A DNA stretch of 64,000 nt, from contig NZ_JAHSTT010000001.1 in the NCBI RefSeq assembly GCF_019145205.1, positions 558,001 to 622,000 on the forward strand. Direction: 5' to 3'. The notes beneath the pieces were generated by a model. It was not told the origin of the DNA, ran no database searches, and saw only the letters and a list, made by a program, of their open reading frames with translations. The stretch comes from Pseudomonas khavaziana (lineage in GTDB: Bacteria; Pseudomonadota; Gammaproteobacteria; Pseudomonadales; Pseudomonadaceae). The translations under genes were made by a program, and so were the position numbers. Positions 1-8,800 of this stretch are shown in pieces; positions within the stretch are counted from its first letter, which is position 1, and each line of letters starts with the position of its first letter.

Positions 1-63
1 CAAGAGGAGGCTGCGGCATCGCCACAGGATCTGTTCAGGCTTTTGCAGTCGGTCAAGAGGTGA
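1..63 (+). CDS. C-terminal end of an upstream phage gene, probably tail assembly chaperone (partial)
   Basis: The window opens inside a reading frame that stays open for 20 codons (ending ...DLFRLLQSVKR) and stops with TGA at 61-63, three bases before the tape-measure start. In lambda-like tail modules the gene directly before the tape measure is the tail assembly chaperone (gpG/GT type, often made by a programmed frameshift), so that is the likely identity. Only the tail end is visible and it has no diagnostic motif; the call rests on position and on the tight spacing. Confidence 0.5.
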   Translation, partial: QEEAAASPQDLFRLLQSVKR

Positions 64-66
64 TTT

Positions 67-2943
67 ATGGCTGTTGATTCACTTGGCCAACTGACGGTCG
101 ACCTGGTGGCGAACACCGGCGGCTTCGAAAAGGGTATGGACAGGGCGGAGCGCAAGCTCAAGTCCACCACCAAGGAAGCGGCCTACCAGGCCAAGGAACT
201 GGATAAGCTGGTTGGCCGCATCGACCCTGTCGTCGCAGCCTATGGGCGCTTGGACAAAATGGAGGAGCAACTCCAGGCCCATCGCAAGGCTGGCCGGTTG
301 CCGCCCGCCGATTTTGACGTCTACAAGAAAAAACTGGACGAGCAGCGCGCCGCTATTGAGCAGACCGACAAGGTCATGGCTAAGAACGGCCAAACCGCCA
401 AGCAATACGCAAACAACCTGCGCGGGGTGCCTGCACAGTTCACTGATATTGCAGTGTCGTTGCAGGCCGGCCAGAACCCCATGACGGTGTTTTTGCAGCA
501 GGGCGGCCAGCTCAAGGATATGTTCGGCGGCGTGGTTCCCGCTGCAAAGGCCCTGGGCGGCTACGTCCTCGGCTTGGTGAACCCGTTCACCGTTGCAGCG
601 GCAGCTGCTGCCGTGCTGGCCTTGGCTTACAAGCAGGGCAGCGATGAGTCCACGGCTTACAGTACCTCTCTGGCGATGACAGGCAACACCGCTGGCACCA
701 CCGCCGGGCAGCTTTCAACTCTTGCCCAGCAGATTGCCCAGTCCAACGGCACGGTCGGCAAGGCTGCGTCCGTTCTGGCACAGCTGGCCGGTTCCACACG
801 CATTCCGGTTCAGGCCTTCGAGAGCATCACGGCATCGGCTATCAGGTTTGAATCGGCTACGGGCCAGGCCGCCGAGGAGACGGTCAAAAACTTCGAGAAG
901 ATCGCCAGGGAACCGGCGGCGGCAATTCTCGCTCTCAATGAGTCGATGAATTTCCTGACAGCGACGACGTACGAGCAAATCAAGGCGCTCCAGGAACAGG
1001 GTCGAACCCAGGAAGCTGCGGCGCTGGCCAACACCGCGTACCGAGAGGGGATGGATCGCACTTCCGCCTCAGTAAAACAGAGTTTGGGTTATCTGGAGAC
1101 AAGCTGGAATGCCGTAAAAAGCGCCGCGAAGGGCGCGTGGGACGCAGCCCTGAACATCGGCCGCACAGACACGCTTGATCAACAGATTGCGGCGCTGGAC
1201 AAGCAGCTCAACGATATCGCCAATGCGCGAAAGCTGAATAAGTCTGACGGCTTCAACAACCTGGCGCCTGACGATAGCTTTCGTGTCGAAGCCCTCGAAG
1301 CAGAGAAAACCCAAAAGCTTGTTCTGAAAGCTGAGGAGGATCGTCGGGCCGCCGCGCGCGGGTTCCAACAGCAGCAACAACAGCTTGCGCTAGCCGATCA
1401 GCTCGCCCTGGACAAACTCCGTAAGGAGACGGAGAGCAACGCCGACAAGCGCGCTCGGGAGCTGGGTGAGTATCGAATGCTCGTTGAGCGCCGAATCATC
1501 CAGGCGCGCGCGTCCGGCGATAAGTCGTTGCTGATCCCTGCTGATCAGCAGACGAAAGATATCGCTGCAATCAACGAGAAATACAAAGATCCGAAGGCCG
1601 CCAAGACCCCTCAGTACCGAGAGGACGCTGGCATTAAGGCGCTCGACCAGGCCAAGCAGCAATATGCGGTTCTACAGCAGCAAAACGCCCTGATCGGTGA
1701 CCAGAGTGCCGCCAGCCAGACCCTGGGCGCGAATGCCAAAAAGCTGGTGGAGTTCGAGCAGCAGCTGGCGGACATCAAGAGCAAGAAAACCCTCACCGCC
1801 GACCAGAAGTCGTTGCTGGCGAACCAGGAGCTGATCACCGCCCAGCTGAAACGCAATGCTGCGCTTGAGGCCGAAAACACGCTGCGCGAGAAGGGGCTGG
1901 AGACCCGGAAAAAGCTCGCGGCGTTCGATGAGAACCTGAAAAGCCAGCTCGCCAGCGCCCAGCAGGGGCTGGACAACAACCTGGCCGGTGTTGGGCTTGG
2001 CGATGAGCAGCGCAAGCGTCTGCAGGAGCAGCTGAGCATTCAGCAGTCCTACCAGTCGCAAATGGACAAGCTGACCTCCGACTACAACAAAAGCGACAAG
2101 GACCAGTTCAGCACTGAGCTGTACGACAAGGAAACCCAGGCACTGCGGTCGGCACTCGACAAACGCACGGCGATGCAGAGCAAGTATTACGAAGACGAGG
2201 ACTTGGCCAGGGCCGATTGGTCGTTGGGCGCATCCGCTGCTTTTCAGAACTTCAACGACCAGGCCAAGGACGTTGCCGGACAGGCCCAATCGGCGTTCAC
2301 ATCGCTGTACGACGGGCTGACCGACGCTGCTGTGGATTTCGCTTTCGGTGCCGATCAAAGCTTTGGTGATGTGGCCAAAAGCTTCGCCAAGATGATTGCA
2401 AAAATGGCATTGCAGTCGGCCGCCTCAGGAGTTTTCAGCAGCATTGCAGGCGGGGCCCTGGGCTCTGCCATTGGTAGTGCGTTCGGTGGTGGTGCGGCGC
2501 CGGCATCGCTTGGAAGTACTGCCGCCGGATATTCCGCCGACATCCTGTCCCAATGGCCCGGGCTTTCTGACGGGGGGTGGACAGGGCCAGGCGGGAAAAT
2601 GGAGCCGAAAGGGGTTGTTCACGGAGACGAGGTAGTGATCCGCAAGGAGGTGGTGAACAAACCCGGCATGAAAGATTACCTGGTCAACCTGAACAAGCGC
2701 GGCTATGCAGACGGTGGCTACGTTGGGTTGTCAGGCGGATCTGCCGCCAAGCCCGCCATGAGCGGTGGTGTGACCATCAACCAATCGTTCCAGGTGCCGG
2801 CGGCGCAGGGCGGAGCCTCTGATCAAGATACGCAGGCCCTCGGCCAAGCGTATGCCGACGTGGCCCAGCGCGGTGCCCAGCAGGAAATCGCTAAACAAAC
2901 TCAACCTGGCGGACAGATTTGGAGGCTCGTTAATGGCCGTTGA
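67..2943 (+). CDS. Phage tail length tape measure protein (lambda gpH-like)
   Basis: This 958-residue protein sets tail length during siphovirus-type tail assembly and is probably ejected with the DNA or forms the tail core. The N-terminal part has the motif QFTDIAVSLQAGQNPMTVFL followed by QQGGQLKDMFGG (about residues 124-155), typical of the prophage tape-measure family (TMP_2). A hydrophobic Ala/Leu/Val stretch follows (about 160-190), then long Gln/Lys/Ala-rich coiled-coil sequence from about 370 to 700, and a Gly/Ala-rich segment near 780-830. The start ATG at 67 has an AGAGGTG ribosome site. It overlaps the next gene by 11 bases, the tight packing of a tail operon. Family assignment is firm; host or particle type is not decided by it. 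Confidence 0.9.
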   Translation: MAVDSLGQLTVDLVANTGGFEKGMDRAERKLKSTTKEAAYQAKELDKLVGRIDPVVAAYGRLDKMEEQLQAHRKAGRLPPADFDVYKKKLDEQRAAIEQTDKVMAKNGQTAKQYANNLRGVPAQFTDIAVSLQAGQNPMTVFLQQGGQLKDMFGGVVPAAKALGGYVLGLVNPFTVAAAAAAVLALAYKQGSDESTAYSTSLAMTGNTAGTTAGQLSTLAQQIAQSNGTVGKAASVLAQLAGSTRIPVQAFESITASAIRFESATGQAAEETVKNFEKIAREPAAAILALNESMNFLTATTYEQIKALQEQGRTQEAAALANTAYREGMDRTSASVKQSLGYLETSWNAVKSAAKGAWDAALNIGRTDTLDQQIAALDKQLNDIANARKLNKSDGFNNLAPDDSFRVEALEAEKTQKLVLKAEEDRRAAARGFQQQQQQLALADQLALDKLRKETESNADKRARELGEYRMLVERRIIQARASGDKSLLIPADQQTKDIAAINEKYKDPKAAKTPQYREDAGIKALDQAKQQYAVLQQQNALIGDQSAASQTLGANAKKLVEFEQQLADIKSKKTLTADQKSLLANQELITAQLKRNAALEAENTLREKGLETRKKLAAFDENLKSQLASAQQGLDNNLAGVGLGDEQRKRLQEQLSIQQSYQSQMDKLTSDYNKSDKDQFSTELYDKETQALRSALDKRTAMQSKYYEDEDLARADWSLGASAAFQNFNDQAKDVAGQAQSAFTSLYDGLTDAAVDFAFGADQSFGDVAKSFAKMIAKMALQSAASGVFSSIAGGALGSAIGSAFGGGAAPASLGSTAAGYSADILSQWPGLSDGGWTGPGGKMEPKGVVHGDEVVIRKEVVNKPGMKDYLVNLNKRGYADGGYVGLSGGSAAKPAMSGGVTINQSFQVPAAQGGASDQDTQALGQAYADVAQRGAQQEIAKQTQPGGQIWRLVNGR

Positions 2944-3271
2944 AACGTTCACCTGGTGCCCGCTGGTTTCGGCCACCAGTGCACCTGAATACCGCAACCG
3001 AACATCAAAGTTTGGGAGCGGATACGAGCAGGTTGTTGGCGACGGCCCGAATAACCTAGTCGACAGCTGGCCGCTCACGTTTGTGGTGAAAGAGGCGGTG
3101 GCCAGGGAGATAAAGGGCTTTCTTGATCGTCATGCCGGCCACAAGTCTTTCTTCTGGACGCCTCCACTTGGTGAGCTTTCCTTTTTTCGCGCATCGGCAC
3201 CGGCAATCACACCCAACGGCGCGGGAATGTTCACGCTTACAACCACCTTCACCCAATCGTTTCTTCCATAA
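2933..3271 (+). CDS. Phage minor tail protein M-like
   Basis: A 112-residue protein resembling lambda gpM, a component of the tail-tip complex assembled at the distal end of the tail. The sequence begins MAVETFTWCPLVSATSAPEY and has the family features RTSKFGSGYEQ near residue 30 and a central region ending in HKSFFWTPP near 75-85. The start chosen is ATG 2933, preceded by GGAGG inside the end of the tape-measure gene; the longer frame upstream is only shadow sequence. Its place between tape measure and the L-like gene is exactly that of M in lambda. Confidence 0.85.
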   Translation: MAVETFTWCPLVSATSAPEYRNRTSKFGSGYEQVVGDGPNNLVDSWPLTFVVKEAVAREIKGFLDRHAGHKSFFWTPPLGELSFFRASAPAITPNGAGMFTLTTTFTQSFLP

Positions 3272-3280
3272 GAGGCACGT

Positions 3281-4030
3281 ATGCCGCTGATCAGTGATAT
3301 CCAGTTGCTCGAGCCTGGCAGCGAAGTGCTGCTATTTGAGTTGGACGGTACCGAGTTCGGCGCAGACATCCTGCGCTTTCACGGTCATTCCATACCTCAC
3401 ACCCCGGCGGAGCTGATGGCCGCCGGCGCACAGGCTGACCAGCTGCCAGCGAAACCCATCTATTGGCAGGGTGAGGAGTACGGCGCGTGGCCGATGCAGA
3501 TCGACGGAATTGAAGCCAATGGCGATGGAACCGCTGTTCGGCCCACGCTATCTGTCGGCAACGTCAACGGGCGCATTACTGCGCTCTGCCTGGCGTTTCA
3601 GGATTTGGCCGACTTCAAATTGACCATGCGTCACACGCTGGGCAGCTACCTCGACGCCGAGAACTTCCCCGGCGGCAATCCGACCGCAGACCCGACCCAG
3701 GAAACCATCGAGATTTGGTACATCGACCAGAAAACGAACGAGGATGGGGAGGCTGTCAGCTGGGAGTTGGCCAGCCCGGGCGACGTAGGCGGCGAGTCAA
3801 TCGGGCGGCAGGCCACCACTCTCTGCCACTGGTGTCTGACGGGGGGGTACAGAGGCCCCAGCTGTGGCTACACAGGCCCCTATGTCACAAAGGACGGGTT
3901 GGTTACCGATGATCCTGAATTGGACGTGTGCGACGCCACCCTGGGGCGGGGCTGCATCCCCCGCTTCGGCGAGGGCAATCCCTACCCATTCGGTGGATTC
4001 CCCGCCGTGTCACTCATTGCCCGGAGCTGA
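3281..4030 (+). CDS. Phage minor tail protein L-like, Cys-rich C-terminus
   Basis: A 249-residue tail-tip protein of the lambda gpL family. The C-terminal part carries five cysteines (182, 185, 195, 217, 225) in the pattern CHWC...C...C...C, which fits the iron-sulfur-binding C-terminal domain known for lambda gpL. The N-terminal half is the non-Cys part expected to contact M and the tail tube. It begins nine bases after the M-like gene, with an AGAGG ribosome site, and ends three bases before the K-like gene. Family is clear from order and cysteine pattern; metal binding in this protein is inferred. Confidence 0.87.
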   Translation: MPLISDIQLLEPGSEVLLFELDGTEFGADILRFHGHSIPHTPAELMAAGAQADQLPAKPIYWQGEEYGAWPMQIDGIEANGDGTAVRPTLSVGNVNGRITALCLAFQDLADFKLTMRHTLGSYLDAENFPGGNPTADPTQETIEIWYIDQKTNEDGEAVSWELASPGDVGGESIGRQATTLCHWCLTGGYRGPSCGYTGPYVTKDGLVTDDPELDVCDATLGRGCIPRFGEGNPYPFGGFPAVSLIARS

Positions 4031-4033
4031 AAG

Positions 4034-4789
4034 ATGCGTAAACACATTTTGAGCGCGATCCAGGCGCACGCGGCAGCGGAGTACCCGAAAGAGTGCTGCG
4101 GGCTTTTGCTGGCGGTTGGCCGGGCACAGAAGTATTTCCCATGCCGCAACACTGCCACCGAGCCAAGCGAAGAGTTTCGCATCGATGTCGAGGATTACGC
4201 CGCCGCTGAAGACGCTGGAGAGGTGATCGGCATCGTTCATTCCCACCCAGACGCCACTAGCAGGCCGTCGCCGCGGGACCTGGCAATGTGTGAGGCCACG
4301 GCGCTGCCCTGGCATATCCTCAGCTGGCCCGAAGGCGACATGCGCACCGTTATGCCCTCGGGCTCTGTTCCGTTGCTCAAGCGGCCTTTCGTGCACGGCG
4401 CCTGGGACTGCTGGCAGGTTTGTGCCGACTGGTATCAGCGCGAATGGGGCTTGGAGTTTGAGGCATTCAAGCGCGCCGACGGCTGGTGGGAGAGTGCTGA
4501 CAGCATCAGTCTGTACGAGGCCAACTATCAGGCCGCGGGATTCTATCGGGTAGATAAGCCTCAGCGCGGCGACATGATCGTGATGCAGGTAGGTCGCACG
4601 GCTCACCCGAACCATGCAGGGATTTTCCTCGGCACCGACCCAACGCTGCCTGGTGAGGCTGCTGATACTTTCGGTCCAGGTCCGTTCCTGTTGCACCACA
4701 TGTACGGCAGGCCGTCAGAGCTGATCGTCTTTGGCGGGCCATGGCTCGAACGCACACGCCTGATGCTGCGCCATCAGGATGCTCGGTGA
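4034..4789 (+). CDS. Phage tail assembly protein K-like, JAB/MPN protease plus NlpC/P60 domain
   Basis: A 251-residue two-domain protein of the lambda gpK type. The N-terminal domain has the JAMM metalloprotease signature: E20, then H69-S-H71 and D82 (HSHP...RPSPRD). The C-terminal domain is NlpC/P60-like, with the likely nucleophile C126 in GAWDCW and a histidine at 194 in HPNHAG. These domains suggest a protease acting during tail-tip assembly joined to a peptidoglycan endopeptidase that may help the tail cross the cell wall. All catalytic positions that can be recognised are intact. It follows L by three bases and has GGAG at 4023. Confidence 0.88.
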   Translation: MRKHILSAIQAHAAAEYPKECCGLLLAVGRAQKYFPCRNTATEPSEEFRIDVEDYAAAEDAGEVIGIVHSHPDATSRPSPRDLAMCEATALPWHILSWPEGDMRTVMPSGSVPLLKRPFVHGAWDCWQVCADWYQREWGLEFEAFKRADGWWESADSISLYEANYQAAGFYRVDKPQRGDMIVMQVGRTAHPNHAGIFLGTDPTLPGEAADTFGPGPFLLHHMYGRPSELIVFGGPWLERTRLMLRHQDAR

Positions 4790-4822
4790 TAAGGTGATTA
4801 CCTTTCCACAGGAGTGAACCGT

Positions 4823-5167
4823 ATGAAGTTGATTTTAGGAGCGCTGGCCCTGGCGCTGTTGGCGGGATGTGTTTCGCCTAGCGATCTGAAGAGTAACGCA
4901 CCCACAACAACTGCAACCACCAAGAAAACCCCGAAAGAATATGCCGTTTGCGTCTTCCCGAAGTGGCAAGACGCAAGGTCTGAGGCGGTTATGTCTGAAA
5001 CTGAAAATGGCTACCGCATAGTTATCGGTGCCATGCAAATGACTGACGAACTACTTGAAGTAAAGAAAACAGCAAGTGGGAGCTCGGTTATGTTTTATCA
5101 GCGTTTGGCTTGGATGCCTGGGGTTGGCCGTACCGCTATCGAAAGAGCAGTGAAGAACTGCCTTTAA
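4823..5167 (+). CDS. Small prophage lipoprotein of unknown function
   Basis: A 114-residue protein with a clean lipoprotein signal: MKLILGALALALLAGC puts the lipidated cysteine at residue 16. The mature part starts with a Ser/Thr/Lys-rich linker and then a compact domain with two more cysteines. ATG 4823 is preferred over an upstream GTG because it is placed eight bases after GGAG at 4811. It sits between tail genes K and I, where lambda has none, and is followed at once by an intrinsic terminator (5186-5206), so it may be a moron gene. Superinfection exclusion at the outer membrane is a possible role by analogy with phage lipoproteins, but nothing in the sequence proves it. Confidence 0.7.
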   Translation: MKLILGALALALLAGCVSPSDLKSNAPTTTATTKKTPKEYAVCVFPKWQDARSEAVMSETENGYRIVIGAMQMTDELLEVKKTASGSSVMFYQRLAWMPGVGRTAIERAVKNCL

Positions 5168-5185
5168 CCAGTATTTCGTAAAGCA

Positions 5186-5206
5186 GCCGCCGATTGGCGG
5201 CTTTTT
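5186..5206 (+). terminator. Intrinsic terminator after the lipoprotein gene
   Basis: GCCGCC (5186-5191), loop GATT, GGCGGC (5196-5201), then five T. It lies 18 bases after the lipoprotein stop and directly before the ribosome site of the I-like gene. Confidence 0.7.
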
Positions 5207-5223
5207 ATCGTCCGGAGAATGGC

Positions 5224-5817
5224 ATGTCTACAGCAGCACATTACTCGCCAATGACCACTATTAAGCTTTCGGGGCCGCTTGCACAAAAGTTTGGCAGGCT
5301 GCACCTTCGTCTTCTGGAAACTGGAAGCGTGAAGGAAGTGTTTGCGGCTCTCAAGTCAACGATTCCTGGATTCACAGAGGAGATCAGGCGGCTAGATATG
5401 CTTGGTATGAGATTTGCGATTTTTCGAAACAGGGTCAACGTCGGAGAAGCGGAATTTGATCGGAGGGGTGTAAGTGATCTACGAATTATACCAATTGTCA
5501 GTGGTAGCAAGCGCGCCGGCCTGCTGCAAACGATTATAGGCGCTGTCATTTTTGTCGCGTCTTCTTTCATCCCTGGTATGCAAGGGTGGGGACATTCGCT
5601 TGGTGCTTCCTTGGCGCTCGGAGGGGTAATTCAGATGCTCAGCCCGCAGGCCGCCGGCCTCAAGCAAAGCGCGGCCCCTGAAAACGCACCCTCCTACGCA
5701 TTCGGTAGTGCCAAGAACACCACGGCCAGCGGCAACCCTGTACCGATCTGCATCGGCGAGCGCGACTGGGGCGGGATGATCATCTCTGCCTCCATTACCG
5801 CTGAAGACAAAACGTAA
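5224..5817 (+). CDS. Phage tail assembly protein I-like
   Basis: A 197-residue protein of the lambda gpI family, needed for tail-tip assembly together with K and J. The N-terminal half is a small alpha/beta domain (TTIKLSGPLAQKFGRLHLRL...), followed by a hydrophobic segment at about residues 98-115 (GLLQTIIGAVIFVASSF) and a second weakly hydrophobic stretch. It ends in the family-typical sequence GNPVPICIGERDWGG. ATG 5224 is chosen because GGAG lies six bases upstream; a TTG further upstream falls within the preceding terminator hairpin. It is flanked on both sides by hairpin terminators. Confidence 0.85.
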   Translation: MSTAAHYSPMTTIKLSGPLAQKFGRLHLRLLETGSVKEVFAALKSTIPGFTEEIRRLDMLGMRFAIFRNRVNVGEAEFDRRGVSDLRIIPIVSGSKRAGLLQTIIGAVIFVASSFIPGMQGWGHSLGASLALGGVIQMLSPQAAGLKQSAAPENAPSYAFGSAKNTTASGNPVPICIGERDWGGMIISASITAEDKT

Positions 5818-5836
5818 CCCGATCAACAGCACCGCT

Positions 5837-5859
5837 ACCGCCCGAGAGGCGGTTTTTTT
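5837..5859 (+). terminator. Intrinsic terminator between I-like and J-like genes
   Basis: ACCGCC (5837-5842), loop CGAGA, GGCGGT (5848-5853), then six further T. It is followed after six bases by the start box GGAGAAAAGCATG of the J-like gene. Confidence 0.75.
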
Positions 5860-5875
5860 ATGCCTGGAGAAAAGC

Positions 5876-8800
5876 ATGGGCCCACCAGAAAAAACCGAGA
5901 TCCACGGGGAGAAGGGCGGTAGCGCCAAACCAAAGTCGCCAGTAGAAGCCAGCGACAGCCTGCGCTCGACTAACCTTGCAAAAATCTTGATTGCTGTGGG
6001 TGAAGGTGAGTTCGACGAGGCTCCTACCGACTACACCGTGAAGCTGGACGGCACGCCCATCAGAGACGCCAGTGGCAATTACAACTTCCCGAATGTGAAG
6101 TGGGACTGGCGCCCGGGTTCAGTTGACCAGACCTATATCCCTGGGATTCCCTCCGTTGACAACGAGACCTCTCTGAATATTGAACTTCGTAGCGATGCGG
6201 CGTGGGTGCGCTCGATCTTCAACACGCAATTATCTGCTGTGCGTATCCGCTTGGCCTGGCCGGCCCTGCAGCGCTCGGACGACGAAGGTAATGTCGGCGG
6301 GTACCGCATCGAGTACGCCATTGATATCGCCACCGATGGGGGCTCTTATCAGGAGGTGCTGGTGGACGCCGTCGACGGAAAGACGACCACTCGCTACGAG
6401 CGCTCTCGGCGCATCGATCTTCCAGCAGCTACCACGGGCTGGCAAATCCGCGTACGCCGTCTGACGCCCAACCAGAATAGCAACAAAGTCGCCGACACTA
6501 TGCTGATCGCCGGGTATACGGAGGTCATCGACGCAAAACTCAGGTACCCGAACACGGCTCTGTTGTACATCGAGTTTGACGCCGAGCAATTCACCAACAT
6601 CCCCGCGGTGACTATGAAGTGCAAGGCCCGGCGCTGGATGGTGCCGAGCAACTACGACCCGGTGCAGCGCACCTATTCCGGCACCTGGGACGGCACCATG
6701 AAGTCGGCTTGGACAAATAATCCGGCCTGGATCACCTATGGAGTTTGTACAGAGGACCGTTTTGGCCTGGGCAAGAGAATCAAGTCGTTCATGGTCGACA
6801 AGTGGGAGCTTTACCGGATTGCTCAGTACTGTGACCAGGCCGTACCGGATGGCGTAGGCGGCACAGAGCCCCGCTTTTTGTGCGATATGAACCTGCAAGG
6901 CAAAGCCGACGCCTGGTCTCTTCTGCGCGATATTTCGGCCATTTACCGCGGCATGACTTACTGGGCCCAGGGCCAGCTGGTGATGCAGGCCGATATGCCC
7001 CGCGCTCAGGACTTCGATTATGTGTTCACGCGCTCAAACGTAGTTGATGGCAAGTTTTCCTACGGCAGCGCCTCAGCGAAGACTCGTTACACCCGGGCCT
7101 TGGTGAGCTTTGACAACCCTGCAAACAACTACGATACCGACGTTATCCCATTCTCTGATCTTGACCTGCAGCGCAGATACGGAGATCGGCCGACTGAGCT
7201 AAGTGCGATAGCGTGCACACGAGCGTCGGAAGCTCAGCGTCGTGGTAAGTGGGCGGTACTGAGCAACAACCAGGACAGAACGGTTTCCTTCAAAACAGGC
7301 ATGGAGGGTGTGATCCCGCTACCTGGCCACATCATCCCAGTAGCTGATTCGCTATTGGCCGGTCGAGAAATCGGCGGGCGTATTTCTGCCGCATCTGGTC
7401 GCGTTATCCAGCTTGACCGGGACACCGTGGCAAAAGCCGGTGATCGACTGATCATCAACTTGCCTGGCGGCCGGGCCGAAGGCCGCACCGTACAAAGCGT
7501 CAGCGGGCGAGATGTGACCGTCACGGTAGCGTACAGCGAAGCACCGAATGAACAGCTTCAATGGGCGCTCGACGCGGACGATCTGGCGATTCCTCTTTAT
7601 CGAGTGTTGCGCACGAAGCGGACCACGCAAGGCGATTTTGAAATCACTGCGCTGCAGTTCGAACCAAGCAAGTTCGCTCACATTGATACCGGCGCCCGCC
7701 TTGAAGAGCGCCCAATCAGTGTAATTCCGATCACCGTTGTTCCCGCTCCCGCAAGTGTTTCCTTGGTGGCGGCCTCTTCTGTTGTTCAGGGCCTGGCGGT
7801 AGCCACTATGACGATCAGCTGGCCCGCCGTAGATGGCGCGGTGGGTTATGACGTGGAGTGGCGCAAAGACAGCGGCAACTGGATAAAGCTGCAGCGTACC
7901 GGCCTGTCCAACGTGGACGTGGTCGGCATCTATGCCGGCGGCTACGTTGCGCGCGTGCGCGCGGTGAGCGCTTTCGATATCTCCTCGCCGTGGAGAACTT
8001 CGCTTCTCACGGCGCTGAAGGGAAAAGAAGGTCTACCGCCGGCGGTGTCGTTCCTGACCACCACCAGCTTGATCTATGGCATCGGCATCCAGTGGGGATT
8101 CCCACCAGGTGCCGAGGACACCCAACGGACGGAACTCTGGTACAGCGAGTCGCCCGACTTGACGACGGCGGTCAAGCTGAGCGACTTCAGCTACCCGCAG
8201 GCCTCGCACGAAATGCACAGCCTGTTGGCGGGGGCGAGTCTGTTCTTCTGGGCACGCCTGGTTGATCGGACTGGCAACGTCGGGCCGTTCTTCCCGATAC
8301 CTGGTGCCGTCAACGGACAGGCCAGTACCAATCAGAGCGACTACGAGGCGTACTACGCCGAGAAGATCGGCAAGGGCGCCCTGTACCAGAGCCTGCGCGA
8401 AGAGATCGAGCTGATTACAGGGGATGGGCCTGGCTCAGTAAATGAACGCCTCGAGGAAGCCAAGCAGGAACTGAAAGACCTGATCGATCAGGTGAACGAT
8501 GCGCTCGCTTACGACCCGGCAAAGCCTTATCTGAAGGGCGACATCGTGCGTCTTGATCAGCGCCTGTACCAAGCGAAAGGCCCCGTGCCCGTGGGAGCAA
8601 CGCCACCCGACGCCACGTACTGGATCGATATCGGCACCATCCTTGAGACCACTGACGCACTGGTATCCCAGGTCCAGATCATCGAAACCAAAATCGAGGA
8701 AATCGACGGCAAGGTCTTGGCTACCGCCACGTCAGTTGAGGCGTTGCGCTCAGCTGCCCGTGGTGATGACGGCGCCGGCGATCTGGCCGACGCCATCAAA

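Noticed and set aside
4010..4699. Open frame antisense to the K-like tail gene
   Set aside because: The forward protein has complete JAMM and NlpC/P60 motifs; the antisense frame has none.
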